This document shows positions 14,404 to 23,434 of a stretch of 64,000 nucleotides of DNA, one piece after another (the first letter of the stretch is position 1; each line of letters begins with the position of its first letter). The position numbers and the translations under genes were made by a program. Source of the DNA: Algoriphagus litoralis (GTDB lineage Bacteria > Bacteroidota > Bacteroidia > Cytophagales > Cyclobacteriaceae); NCBI RefSeq assembly GCF_003259255.1, contig NZ_QGOL01000002.1:496001-560000 (forward strand), in the 5' to 3' direction. The notes beneath the pieces were generated by a model. That model did no database searches and was not told the DNA's origin. It saw only the letters and a program-made list of their open reading frames with translations.

Positions 14404-17283
14404 ATGAAAAGAACAATCTACTTCTTTATGGCATTATTCCTCCTGATTAATTCAGGATATGCTCAAGCTCAAAATGGAATCATCCGAGGGACCATTTTTG
14501 AGGAATCTACCGGAGAGCCCCTATTTGGAGTCTCTGTGTTGGTAAAAGAACTTTCTACAGGCGCCGTCACTGACTTTGATGGCAAATTTGAAATTCAGGT
14601 TGCTCCTGGCACTTACACCCTTCAATTCTCCTACATCTCCTACAGTACCGTGGAACTTACCTCAGTCGAAGTTTCGGCGGGTGGAGTAAATGTACTTAGC
14701 GACATCCTGATGAAAGAAGATGCCTCCGAGTTGGAAACTGTAACCGTACAGGCTGCTGCTATTCGAACTACCGAAAATGCACTAATGTCTGTAAAAAGAA
14801 ATGCCCCAAATTTGATAGACGGGATTTCAGCAAGCACATTCAGACAAATCGGAGACGGTGATGCAGCATCTGCTGTGAAACGTGTGACGGGAGTATCTAT
14901 CGAAGGCGGTAAATATGTTTACGTACGTGGATTGGGAGATAGATATACCAAAACAGTATTGAATGGAGTCGACATTCCAGGTTTGGATCCAGACAGGAAT
15001 ACCATCCAGATGGATATCTTCCCTACCAATGTGATCGATAACATTATCGTTTCTAAATCTTTTACTGCAGAGCTTCCTGCAGATTTTACAGGTGGAGTAG
15101 TAGACATCGAAACCAAAGATTTTCCTGAAGAAAAAACCATCAAGCTTGGAATTTCAGGCGCATTCAATCCATCCATGCACTTCAATTCCAATTATGTCAC
15201 CTATGACGGCGGGCAAACAGACTGGTTAGGTTTTGATGATGGGACAAGAGCTAATCCTACTGGTGGAAGAACTGATATTCCACTTTATGGTCAAGTAGTA
15301 GGTAATCCTAACAGCCCGGCTGGTTTAGAATATCAGGATATTTTAGGATCCTTCAACAAAACTCTCGGTGGATACAGATCCAACAGTTTGATGGATTTGG
15401 GTCTGAGCTTTTCCCTGGGAAATCAAATCGCAAGAACTAAGGCAACTTGGGGATACAACCTGGCCGTAACCTATAAGAATGAGACCGAATTTTATCAGGA
15501 TGCAGAATTCAACCTATTTGCAAAGCCAAGAGAAGCTAATCAAACAGAGCTTGAACCTCTTGAAAGACAAAGCGGTGACTATGGAGTAAACAATGTCATG
15601 CTGGGTGGTATGGCAGGAATTGCTTTGAAAACTGGCTCTTCTAAATACCGAATCAACTTTTTGAGACTTCAAAATGGAGAGTCTAAAGCCGGTGAATTTG
15701 ATTTTGTAAACACCAACTTAGGTGCAAACTTTGAAGCAAAACAATACAACCTAGAATACAGCGAGCGATCGTTGACCAGCTTACTTTTGGGTGGTACACA
15801 TTTCCTGAACGGCAACGATTGGGAAATCAATTGGAAAATTGCTCCTACAGTCTCCACCATGGATGATCCGGATGTAAGGTTTACTAGATTCAGATTGCCA
15901 AACAACACCATCTCTACAGAAGTAGGTCTGCCTACCCGAATCTGGAGAGAATTGGAAGAAACAAACCTGGTGGGTAAGCTTGATTTTGCCAAGAACATTA
16001 ATCTTTTCCAGGAAGATGGAAAAATTAGGTTTGGTGGAAATTATGTACAGAAAGAGCGTGATTTCAACATCCAATCCTTCCAGTTTGCAACAGGTAGTGC
16101 GGATGTCACCAACGGCGATCCAAACCAAATCTTGAATCCTGAAAATCTCTTTTCAGCGACTAACAGAAATGGTGTCAGATACAATCCTGATTTTATTCCA
16201 ATCAACCCGAATGAATTTCAGTCCAATCTGACCAATATCGCCGGATACGCTTCCGCTGAAGTCAATCCTACTGCAAGCTTAAAAGCAATTGTAGGTTTGA
16301 GAATGGAAAAGTATACGCAGTTTTATACCGGTACTAACCAAGGTGCAACCATCGTATTTGACAATGAAAAAGTGTTGGATGATCTGGACTTTTTCCCAAC
16401 GCTAAACTTGGTGTTGAAACTTAAGGAAACTCAGAATCTGAGACTTTCTGCTACAAGAACTATCGCCAGACCGTCTTTCAAAGAATTGTCCTACGCTGAA
16501 ATTTTGGATCCAATCACTGGTAGAACCTTCATCGGAGGTCTATTTCCTGAGACCACCAACGGTGGAACAGAGACCCTTTGGGATGGCAATCTGACTTCTA
16601 CTCGAATCAATAACTTCGATATTCGATGGGAGACTTTCCAAGAAAGAGCGCAGACCTTCTCAGTGAGTGCATTCTACAAGTCCTTTGACAAGCCTATCGA
16701 AATCGTACAGTTCCTATCTGATCCGGGAGCATTCCAGCCACGAAATGTAGGGAACGGAACCGTATTGGGAGTGGAAGTTGAATTCAGAAAAGCGCTGACC
16801 TTCATCTCTCCATCGCTTCAGAACTTCATGTGGAACACGAATGTGACAGTAACAGAATCCAGTATCAAAATGTCCGAGTCTGAATTTAGATCCAGAACTT
16901 TATCAGCCAGAGAAGGTGAAACGATCGATGACACTCGGGATATGGCTGGACAGGCTCCATACATTATCAATACAGGTATCTCCTACAACAATTTCACGAA
17001 TGGATGGGAAGCTGGTATTTTCTACAATGTGCAGGGCCCAACTTTGAATTTTGTAGGTTTTGGAAATAGAACAGATACGTATACAGTTCCTTTCCATGCA
17101 CTTAATTTTAATTTGAATAAAACTTTCGGAGCGGATGAGCGCATGCAGGCTAACTTTGGAGTAGAGAATATTTTGAACGATAAGCGTGAGGTAGTTTTCA
17201 GCTCATATGAAGCTCAGGATCAAATCTTCACCAGACTTGCTCCAGGAACAAAAATCAAATTTGGATTTACATTTGCCTTCTAA
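14404..17283 (+). CDS. TonB-dependent receptor with carboxypeptidase-like domain
   Basis: This 959-residue outer-membrane protein begins with a signal peptide (MKRTIYFFMALFLLINSGYA) and a CarboxypepD_reg-like beta-sandwich (about 25-100, with the phrase GIIRGTIFEESTGEPLFGVS). The TonB plug follows (about 115-240, including VKRVTGVSIEGGKYVYVRG), and the rest is a 22-strand barrel ending in Phe (KFGFTFAF). It should import a ligand using the proton-motive force through TonB-ExbBD. The N-terminal domain and plug resemble SusC-type receptors, but no SusD-like gene follows. The upstream beta-helix lipoprotein is its likely partner. Ligand cannot be named. Confidence 0.93.
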   Translation: MKRTIYFFMALFLLINSGYAQAQNGIIRGTIFEESTGEPLFGVSVLVKELSTGAVTDFDGKFEIQVAPGTYTLQFSYISYSTVELTSVEVSAGGVNVLSDILMKEDASELETVTVQAAAIRTTENALMSVKRNAPNLIDGISASTFRQIGDGDAASAVKRVTGVSIEGGKYVYVRGLGDRYTKTVLNGVDIPGLDPDRNTIQMDIFPTNVIDNIIVSKSFTAELPADFTGGVVDIETKDFPEEKTIKLGISGAFNPSMHFNSNYVTYDGGQTDWLGFDDGTRANPTGGRTDIPLYGQVVGNPNSPAGLEYQDILGSFNKTLGGYRSNSLMDLGLSFSLGNQIARTKATWGYNLAVTYKNETEFYQDAEFNLFAKPREANQTELEPLERQSGDYGVNNVMLGGMAGIALKTGSSKYRINFLRLQNGESKAGEFDFVNTNLGANFEAKQYNLEYSERSLTSLLLGGTHFLNGNDWEINWKIAPTVSTMDDPDVRFTRFRLPNNTISTEVGLPTRIWRELEETNLVGKLDFAKNINLFQEDGKIRFGGNYVQKERDFNIQSFQFATGSADVTNGDPNQILNPENLFSATNRNGVRYNPDFIPINPNEFQSNLTNIAGYASAEVNPTASLKAIVGLRMEKYTQFYTGTNQGATIVFDNEKVLDDLDFFPTLNLVLKLKETQNLRLSATRTIARPSFKELSYAEILDPITGRTFIGGLFPETTNGGTETLWDGNLTSTRINNFDIRWETFQERAQTFSVSAFYKSFDKPIEIVQFLSDPGAFQPRNVGNGTVLGVEVEFRKALTFISPSLQNFMWNTNVTVTESSIKMSESEFRSRTLSAREGETIDDTRDMAGQAPYIINTGISYNNFTNGWEAGIFYNVQGPTLNFVGFGNRTDTYTVPFHALNFNLNKTFGADERMQANFGVENILNDKREVVFSSYEAQDQIFTRLAPGTKIKFGFTFAF

Positions 17284-17306
17284 TTCGTAAGGTTCAGCAC
17301 CTTTGA

Positions 17307-17335
17307 AGCCACCTGATCAGTCAGGTGGCTTTTTT
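17307..17335 (+). terminator. Intrinsic terminator after the TonB-dependent receptor
   Basis: A 10-bp stem AGCCACCTGA / TCAGGTGGCT with a TCAG loop is followed by six T. It closes the lipoprotein-receptor unit. Confidence 0.9.
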
Positions 17336-17381
17336 GATTTCAGGATGGTTTGGTTACTTTCAATCAAAATATTGCACCATC

Positions 17382-17945
17382 ATGAAATATCTCATTGCCA
17401 TTCTTCTCTTTAATCTCCAGATCCTGGCTTTTTCACAGGAAAGTTCCAAGTCTCAGCAATTTTGGAAACAGCTTGAAGCGCATTGCGGCAAAGCTTACGA
17501 AGGCAAACTGGTAACGCCGGAATCCGATCCTAGATTTGCAGGAAAGCTGGTGATGCACGTTAGGTCTTGTGAGGACGGCACCATGAAAATTCCTTTTTTT
17601 GTGGGCGACGATCGGTCCAGAACTTGGGTCTTAACCATGGATGAGGCAGGATTGATTCAGCTCAAGCACGATCACAGACATGAGGATGGATCAGAGGATC
17701 GAGTGACCCAATATGGCGGCAAAGCGAATAATACCGGATCTGAGAATACCCAGTTTTTCCCAGCGGATCAGTTCACTGCTGAGTTGCTGCCAGCGGCCGT
17801 TGGCAATGTCTGGTGGATCAATGTAGATGAAACCTCATTTACTTATAATCTGCGAAGACTCGGTTCAGATACGCATTTCTCAGTCAGATTTGATTTGACC
17901 AAGCCCATTGATATTCCTGACGCTCCTTGGGGTTGGGAGGATTGA
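17382..17945 (+). CDS. Exported protein of unknown function
   Basis: From ATG 17382 this is a 187-residue protein with a signal peptide (MKYLIAILLFNLQILAFS). The mature part contains two Cys (HCGKAYEG and VRSCEDG) that may form a disulfide, and a run of His and acidic residues (KHDHRHEDGSEDR). It closes with many aromatic residues. I recognise no named domain. An upstream in-frame start would place extra residues before the signal peptide and is rejected. It precedes a CDF metal exporter by 34 bp on the same strand, so co-transcription is likely; a link to metals is suggested only by the His/Asp-rich stretch and this context. Confidence 0.8.
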   Translation: MKYLIAILLFNLQILAFSQESSKSQQFWKQLEAHCGKAYEGKLVTPESDPRFAGKLVMHVRSCEDGTMKIPFFVGDDRSRTWVLTMDEAGLIQLKHDHRHEDGSEDRVTQYGGKANNTGSENTQFFPADQFTAELLPAAVGNVWWINVDETSFTYNLRRLGSDTHFSVRFDLTKPIDIPDAPWGWED

Positions 17946-17979
17946 ATCCGGTTTTATAAAGCCTAAATTCTACCAAATT

Positions 17980-18873
17980 ATGGCACATAATCATCCCCAT
18001 CAGCACTCCAACAAGAACCTGAAGACCGCGTTTTTTCTAAATCTCGGATTTACTGTATTTGAACTGATCGGAGGGTATTATGTAAATAGCGTTGCCATCA
18101 TCTCAGATGCGATCCATGATTTAGGCGATAGTCTTTCTCTCGGGACATCTTGGTATCTGGATCATAAATCCAAGCAATCTCCCACCCAAGTTTTTTCTTT
18201 TGGGTATCGAAGATTTTCTCTTTTGGGAGCTTTAATCAATGGTTTGATCCTTCTCCTTGGATCAATTTTCGTAATCAATGAGGCAATTGGCAGAATCATC
18301 AGCCCAGAATCCTCGAATGCGACAGGTATGCTGGTTTTTGCGATCCTTGGCGTGCTTGTCAATGGCTATGCAGCCTGGAAGATGAGCAAAGGGAAGACCC
18401 TCAATGAGCGGGTAATTTCCTGGCATCTGCTGGAAGATGTCTTGGGCTGGGCGGCTATTTTGATTGTTTCCATTGTCTTGCAGGTCAAAGACGTCCCTTA
18501 TCTTGATCCAGCCCTATCGCTGGTGATTACGCTATATATTCTATGGAATGTGGTGAAGAGATTGAAAGAAACATTCGTGATTTTTCTTCAAGGTGAGCCT
18601 AGAGATGTGGATCGTGGAGCTATTGAGCAAGAAATTTTAAAAATCCCGCATGTCAAATCTCTTCATCACACGCATCTTTGGTCACTGGATGGAGAGCATC
18701 ATGTTTTTACCACACACCTTAAGCTTGAGCCCATAGCAGACTTGGACGAAATGCTTGAAGTAAAAAATCAGGTAAAAGAAATCATGAAGAAGTATCCCTT
18801 TGAGCATTACACCATCGAGACCGAGATCGATACCGAATCGTGTGGGCTTGAAGGAAAACACGAGCACAGGTAA
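17980..18873 (+). CDS. Cation diffusion facilitator (zinc/cobalt/cadmium exporter)
   Basis: This 297-residue inner-membrane protein exports divalent metal ions in exchange for protons. The His-rich start (MAHNHPHQHSN) is typical. The metal site of helix 2 is seen in SDAIHDLGDSLSLG and the matching site of helix 5 in WHLLEDVLGW, giving the HD-HD pattern of Zn/Cd/Co transporters. Six membrane helices are followed by the cytoplasmic C-terminal dimer domain from about residue 215 (HVKSLHHTHLWSLDGEHHV). ATG 17980 is chosen because it begins at the His-rich tail; a longer frame runs through the preceding gene's end. CzcD-like subgroup. Confidence 0.93.
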   Translation: MAHNHPHQHSNKNLKTAFFLNLGFTVFELIGGYYVNSVAIISDAIHDLGDSLSLGTSWYLDHKSKQSPTQVFSFGYRRFSLLGALINGLILLLGSIFVINEAIGRIISPESSNATGMLVFAILGVLVNGYAAWKMSKGKTLNERVISWHLLEDVLGWAAILIVSIVLQVKDVPYLDPALSLVITLYILWNVVKRLKETFVIFLQGEPRDVDRGAIEQEILKIPHVKSLHHTHLWSLDGEHHVFTTHLKLEPIADLDEMLEVKNQVKEIMKKYPFEHYTIETEIDTESCGLEGKHEHR

Positions 18874-18907
18874 TTGTTGGTGCAAAAATCACTTTAATCA
18901 TACGCTT

Positions 18908-19345
18908 ATGCAGGATTTTATCGAGTTATGGAAAGAAGGAAGAACTCGGTTCACCAAGTTATTGGATGCTACCCAGGAAGCAGACTTGACCAAAAAAAAT
19001 GGGAATAGTCCCAATTCGGTTGGATTTCTGATCAGGCACATCGCAGAAGTAGAACTGCTTTTTGCAAAAAATATCTTTGGTCTGGCGGAAGTGAAAATTG
19101 TAGCCAAAACCCTTATTGCCGGTAAAGATACAGGAGAGTGGACCAATTTGGCCGAACTTAAAGAAATGGCTGAATACGCTGCGGCGTTGCTGGAAAAAGC
19201 AATTTTAACTACCAAAGACTGGAGCGAAGTCATCGAGACTAAGGAGTTTGGCAAAAAGACTAAAGCAGAAGCCTTCGGTAGAATTGTAACCCATACCGCT
19301 TATCATTCCGGGCAGCTCGCTTTGGCTAGTAAATACGGAAAATGA
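18908..19345 (+). CDS. DinB-fold protein
   Basis: This 145-residue protein has the four-helix bundle pattern of the DinB/YfiT superfamily. The three metal-binding His are visible in RHIAEVE (about residue 45) and in HTAYHSGQ near the C-terminus. Family members bind a divalent metal and many act as thiol transferases or have unknown roles. ATG 18908 fits the normal length. It follows the CDF exporter by 34 bp on the same strand and nearly touches the convergent cupin gene. Confidence 0.85.
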   Translation: MQDFIELWKEGRTRFTKLLDATQEADLTKKNGNSPNSVGFLIRHIAEVELLFAKNIFGLAEVKIVAKTLIAGKDTGEWTNLAELKEMAEYAAALLEKAILTTKDWSEVIETKEFGKKTKAEAFGRIVTHTAYHSGQLALASKYGK

Positions 19346-19348
19346 AGT

Positions 19349-19837
19349 CTATGTGAGTTTTTGGATTATTGCTGCTGCTATTGGGTAGCGTGGCAGTAAG
19401 TCCTCTGCTTGGAAAAGTTCAAAGTCCCGAAAGTCAAATCCCGGAGCTACTACACAGGATACCAAGGCGTAACTCTCAGACTCAGTGATAGTACTGCCAA
19501 AAATGGTTTCCGCCTTGACCAAATGCTGTGGCAAGGTTCCATTTTCATCTACTGGCCCCAGTTTTAGAATTTCATGGCCATTTTCGCCCAATAAATGAAT
19601 GGAAAGGGAGCTGCCTTCGTGCCAAAACCACAATTCATCACTCTTGATCCGGTGAAAATGGGAGACGTCTTCGGATCGAAGTAAAAAGAAGATGGATGTG
19701 ATCAGGTTCCGTTTCCCGTTTTTGGTATCAAGTTCAGAATCGGAGCGATAGGTTTCGGCGTAGAATCCACCCTCTGGATGAGACTTCATCTGGAGCAAAT
19801 GAACTAGTTCTGAAATCCGTCTCTCAGTGGGGCTCAT
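19349..19837 (-). CDS. Cupin-fold protein (DUF985-like)
   Basis: This 162-residue cytoplasmic protein matches the DUF985 cupin family: HPEGGFYAETYRS near residue 20, then SIFFLLRSEDVSHFHRIKSDE and WFWHEGSSL carrying the His ligands of a cupin metal site, and VSCVVAPGFDF near the end. The family resembles sugar-epimerising or sugar-binding cupins. The ATG (19837) overlaps the stop of wecB in an ATGA junction, so translation is coupled to the epimerase. This suggests a role in nucleotide-sugar or surface-sugar metabolism, but the reaction is not known. Confidence 0.88.
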   Translation of the reverse strand: MSPTERRISELVHLLQMKSHPEGGFYAETYRSDSELDTKNGKRNLITSIFFLLRSEDVSHFHRIKSDELWFWHEGSSLSIHLLGENGHEILKLGPVDENGTLPQHLVKAETIFGSTITESESYALVSCVVAPGFDFRDFELFQAEDLLPRYPIAAAIIQKLT

Positions 19838-20928
19838 GAATAGGTTTCGATCAGAATGTTGACGATTCGTTCCGCAGTCTTTCCATCCCAAAGTGGGATT
19901 CCTTGGTATTGTTTCCATTCCCCATTCATGATTTTATCCAGGTAGGGTTTGAGTTTTTTGGGATCAGTACCTACGAGTTCGTTGGTTCCCAAGTGGATGG
20001 TTTCGGCACGCTCAGTATTGTCTCTCAGCGTGATACAAGGAACATTCATGACGGAAGTTTCTTCTGTCACTCCTCCAGAGTCCGTGATGACTCCTTTTGC
20101 ATTTTTCACCAAATAATTGAACTCAAGATAGCCTAGAGGCTCACACATGTGAAGGTTAGATGCGTCTATCCCAAGGTTTTGCAGGTTTTTTGCGGTTCTG
20201 GGATGGACAGGGAATAGGATGGGTAAGCCTCCGGTACCCGATAGGATCGCATCAATCATTGCCTTCAGTGACTGCTCCTGATCCACATTGGCTGGCCGGT
20301 GCATAGTCATTACGAAATAATTTCCGGGAGTTACCTTCTCAAAAATTTCTCCTTCCGGTTTTCTGAAGTTTGGTAGCTGTGCCATGAGCGTATCGATCAT
20401 GGTATTTCCCACAAAGTGAATTTTTTCTTCTGCAACTCCTGCTTTTCGTAAGTTGGTATTGGCGATCTCAGAGGTGGTGAAAAAATGATCTGTGATCGAA
20501 TCTGTGACCATTCGATTAATTTCTTCTGGCATGGTAAGGTCCCCCGAGCGGATTCCCCCTTCGACGTGGGCCACATCGATCTGGAGTTTTTTGGCAGCGA
20601 TCGAGCAGGCCAATGTACTGGTCACATCACCTACTACGATGACAAGATCCGGACGATTTTCCATCAGTTCTTTTTCGAATGCCACCATGATAGCTGCGGT
20701 TTGCTCAGCCTGAGTTCCTCCGCCGCCTCCTAGATTGGCGTCCGGTTCGGGGATATTGAGCTGATCAAAAAAATCACCTGACATCTTTTTGTCATAGTGC
20801 TGGCCTGTATGAACTAATCTAAATCCTACTTCGACGCCCTGTTTTTGTGATTTTTGAAATGCATGAATGATGGGAGCGATTTTCATGAAATTTGGTCTGG
20901 CTCCCGCTACTAAAGTAAAAATGGGCAT
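19834..20928 (-). CDS. wecB: UDP-N-acetylglucosamine 2-epimerase (non-hydrolysing)
   Basis: This 364-residue enzyme interconverts UDP-GlcNAc and UDP-ManNAc, feeding ManNAc or ManNAcA into surface polysaccharides. Family landmarks are GARPNFMKIAP at the N-terminus, HTGQHYD, HVEGGIRSGD, TMHRPANVD and TDSGGVTEE for nucleotide binding. ATG 20928 places the start just before the first strand (MPIFTLVAGARPN); a longer frame adds 19 unsupported residues. It is coupled at its 3' end to the cupin gene, and sits opposite the lipoprotein-Wzi pair, in line with a capsule or exopolysaccharide role. Confidence 0.95.
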   Translation of the reverse strand: MPIFTLVAGARPNFMKIAPIIHAFQKSQKQGVEVGFRLVHTGQHYDKKMSGDFFDQLNIPEPDANLGGGGGTQAEQTAAIMVAFEKELMENRPDLVIVVGDVTSTLACSIAAKKLQIDVAHVEGGIRSGDLTMPEEINRMVTDSITDHFFTTSEIANTNLRKAGVAEEKIHFVGNTMIDTLMAQLPNFRKPEGEIFEKVTPGNYFVMTMHRPANVDQEQSLKAMIDAILSGTGGLPILFPVHPRTAKNLQNLGIDASNLHMCEPLGYLEFNYLVKNAKGVITDSGGVTEETSVMNVPCITLRDNTERAETIHLGTNELVGTDPKKLKPYLDKIMNGEWKQYQGIPLWDGKTAERIVNILIETYS

Positions 20929-21061
20929 AAATGAATCAATTAAGTCCAGCAAAAATAGGAATTCATTTTGAGGGAACTGGCTCATTTCCCGATAATCCTT
21001 ACCGCTTTTGGTAGGTTTTTTGTTTCTTTGTCCCTGTGTTTTTTAGAGAAAATCTGAATTA

Positions 21062-21727
21062 ATGATAAAATTAGATAGCCGGGTCTTGTTGAGGGGATTG
21101 GTACTTTTTGGATTGCTTGGAATAGTTTCCTCCTGCCTCCCTACTGTGGAAAATGAGCAGGTCGTTTATTCAAACAACTTCTCGGATTTGGATCTCCAGG
21201 GGTTTGAAAATGCCCGTCTGTTCATTTTCCAAAACGATACGGTGTCGGGATTTTATCACAATGAGGAGGTGGCGTTGACGGTACAGGATCTTCCTTCCCA
21301 CAATTTCCTCAAAGTCACCATCGAAATCCTGGTCCACGATAGTTGGGACGGCAATCCGGATGACGGACTGGGCGGGCCTGACTTCTGGTACATGGGCTAT
21401 GACAACTCAGAGGTATTTCGGACGACGTTTTCCAATTCACCCTGTGAATCGACCTATTGCCTGCGTCAGTCGTATCCGAATGACTACTTTAGACAGAATG
21501 ATCCCAAATCGGGAGCAACTCAAACGAATCTTCCGGGACTTTGTCTCTTTGGGGCTTTCCGAAATTACACGACCCGATACAGCGTGTCCAAGCTCATTTC
21601 TCATTCCAACCCCACTGTTAGGATCTATACCGGTGCAGAGTTGTTGGCCACCAACTCTCCAGATCCGGTCTGTGATGAGTCTTGGTCGATTGCCAAAATC
21701 GAAGTTGTAGCCATTCAGACTAATTAA
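21062..21727 (+). CDS. Lipoprotein preceding the Wzi-like gene
   Basis: This 221-residue protein has a lipoprotein signal (LLGIVSSC, lipid Cys25). The mature part is beta-rich with many aromatic residues and two close Cys pairs (SPCESTYC and later PVCDE) that may be disulfides. No domain is recognised. The stop is 3 bp before the start of the Wzi-like gene, so both come from one transcript. It may be an accessory lipoprotein for polysaccharide attachment or export, which is inferred from position only. Confidence 0.8.
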   Translation: MIKLDSRVLLRGLVLFGLLGIVSSCLPTVENEQVVYSNNFSDLDLQGFENARLFIFQNDTVSGFYHNEEVALTVQDLPSHNFLKVTIEILVHDSWDGNPDDGLGGPDFWYMGYDNSEVFRTTFSNSPCESTYCLRQSYPNDYFRQNDPKSGATQTNLPGLCLFGAFRNYTTRYSVSKLISHSNPTVRIYTGAELLATNSPDPVCDESWSIAKIEVVAIQTN

Positions 21728-21730
21728 GAC

Positions 21731-23434
21731 ATGGTAAAAACTAGAACTCTTCGTTGGCTCACTTTTCTTTTTCTCCTCTGCGCAGGGAGAATGACCGATA
21801 CTTTCGCCCAGACGATCCCGGTGGGGACTCCTGTAATGGATGATTACCTGAGAAGGTTGCAGCTCCTTGGACAGGTGGATTCGGCATCATCCTGGATGAT
21901 CCGCCCGCTCTATCCAGCGGAAGCTTTTGGCATCCAAAATGGCTTTGATCTCGACAGTTCGGTAGTTGATCTGGATATTTCGTTTTTCCATCGGCGATTT
22001 GGCAAAGAGGGAAAGGGAAAGTTTCTCACCATGCCAGGGACCTATCGGATACAGTTCAACTCCACGTATGCTTTTGGGGTAAACGACGGCGCAATGATTC
22101 CCAACAGGGGAATCCAGCAGGTATTCAGTCCGGGGATCTATGCCGAATATGGCAAATTCAGCCTTCAGCTCCAGCCCGAAATCCTCTTTGCACAAAACAA
22201 GGAATATATCGGATTCCCGATCGAGCATCAGGCCACGATTCTGTTCTACTATGAATTCATGAACCGAATCGATATGCCTGAGCGATTTGGGGACAAAGCG
22301 TTTAATCGGATTTATCCCGGGCAGTCCAGTTTTCGGTTCAACTTGAAAGACTATTCACTGGGCATTTCCACAGAGAACCTCTGGTGGGGTCCTGGCCGGA
22401 GAAATTCTCTTTTGATGGGAAACAACGCACCCGGTTTTTTGCACTTCACACTGAACACGCGCAGGCCGGTCCGGACCCAAATCGGATCTTTTGAGGGTCA
22501 GGTGGTTTCGGGATTTTTGAAGTCAACGGAATTTCTCCCACCCTGGCCAGACTACTCCATCCAACAAAACCCGGTATACATCGCTAAACGCGAAGATGGT
22601 AACCGGTACATGTCTGGTTTGGTACTGACTTACCAGCCCAAGTGGATTCCGGGTCTTTTTCTCGGCTATGGATCAGTCAATCACCTGTACCGGAGTGATG
22701 TCTCCGGACTGGGAGATATCCTGCCAGTCTTCAATGGGCGAAAAGGTCCTGCTAACGAGTACGACCCGATTCGGGATAAAAGGCAGCAGTTTAGCTCGGG
22801 ATTTTTCCGCTGGTTGAGTCCTGCCGGTGGATTTGAATTCTACGGAGAATACGGTACTCGAGGCAACAGCCGAAAGCTGGAAGAATTCATTACCACGCCT
22901 GAGCAGGGACGGGCCTTCACTTTTGGATTTGCACACCTGATGAACCTGAGGAAGCCGGGAAGATTCCTGGAAATCAGTTCGGAAATGACGCTTTCGGGCC
23001 AGACCATCAGGGAGGAAATCCGTCAGCTGCGTACCTGGTATATTCATGATCATGTCCGCCATGGGTACACCCATCAGGGACAGGTTCTTGGCATAGGCAA
23101 CGGCCCGGCTGCCAACCAGCTCTTTGTGGGTTTTGCCTGGGTAGAAGGGCTGAAAAAAATCGGGCTGCAGTTTGAGCGGATCGAATACAACAATGACTTC
23201 TACTACTATCGATACGAAGCTTCCAAAGACTTCAGAAACAAGTACGTTGATTTGGTCTTTACCCTTGCTCCGGAATGGAAATTTGGAGACTTCCTGCTCT
23301 CTGGCAAATTCCAATACGTCAATACGCTGAATTACAAATGGTTTCTGGAAAATCAGCCGGATCAATACTTCGTGCCGGGGTATGACCGAAAAAACTTTGT
23401 AGGAAATATCGGTTTGACTTATTTATTCCGGTAG
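21731..23434 (+). CDS. Wzi-like capsule assembly outer-membrane protein
   Basis: This 567-residue protein has a signal peptide and a predicted outer-membrane beta-barrel. It matches the capsule assembly Wzi family: residues near 215-240 (LWWGPGRRNSLLMGNN) carry the conserved phrase, and the C-terminus ends with a barrel signature (GLTYLFR). Wzi binds capsular polysaccharide at the cell surface. It is the second gene after the lipoprotein. Its 3' end overlaps the convergent glycosyltransferase gene by 16 bp, so no terminator fits between them. Confidence 0.88.
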   Translation: MVKTRTLRWLTFLFLLCAGRMTDTFAQTIPVGTPVMDDYLRRLQLLGQVDSASSWMIRPLYPAEAFGIQNGFDLDSSVVDLDISFFHRRFGKEGKGKFLTMPGTYRIQFNSTYAFGVNDGAMIPNRGIQQVFSPGIYAEYGKFSLQLQPEILFAQNKEYIGFPIEHQATILFYYEFMNRIDMPERFGDKAFNRIYPGQSSFRFNLKDYSLGISTENLWWGPGRRNSLLMGNNAPGFLHFTLNTRRPVRTQIGSFEGQVVSGFLKSTEFLPPWPDYSIQQNPVYIAKREDGNRYMSGLVLTYQPKWIPGLFLGYGSVNHLYRSDVSGLGDILPVFNGRKGPANEYDPIRDKRQQFSSGFFRWLSPAGGFEFYGEYGTRGNSRKLEEFITTPEQGRAFTFGFAHLMNLRKPGRFLEISSEMTLSGQTIREEIRQLRTWYIHDHVRHGYTHQGQVLGIGNGPAANQLFVGFAWVEGLKKIGLQFERIEYNNDFYYYRYEASKDFRNKYVDLVFTLAPEWKFGDFLLSGKFQYVNTLNYKWFLENQPDQYFVPGYDRKNFVGNIGLTYLFR

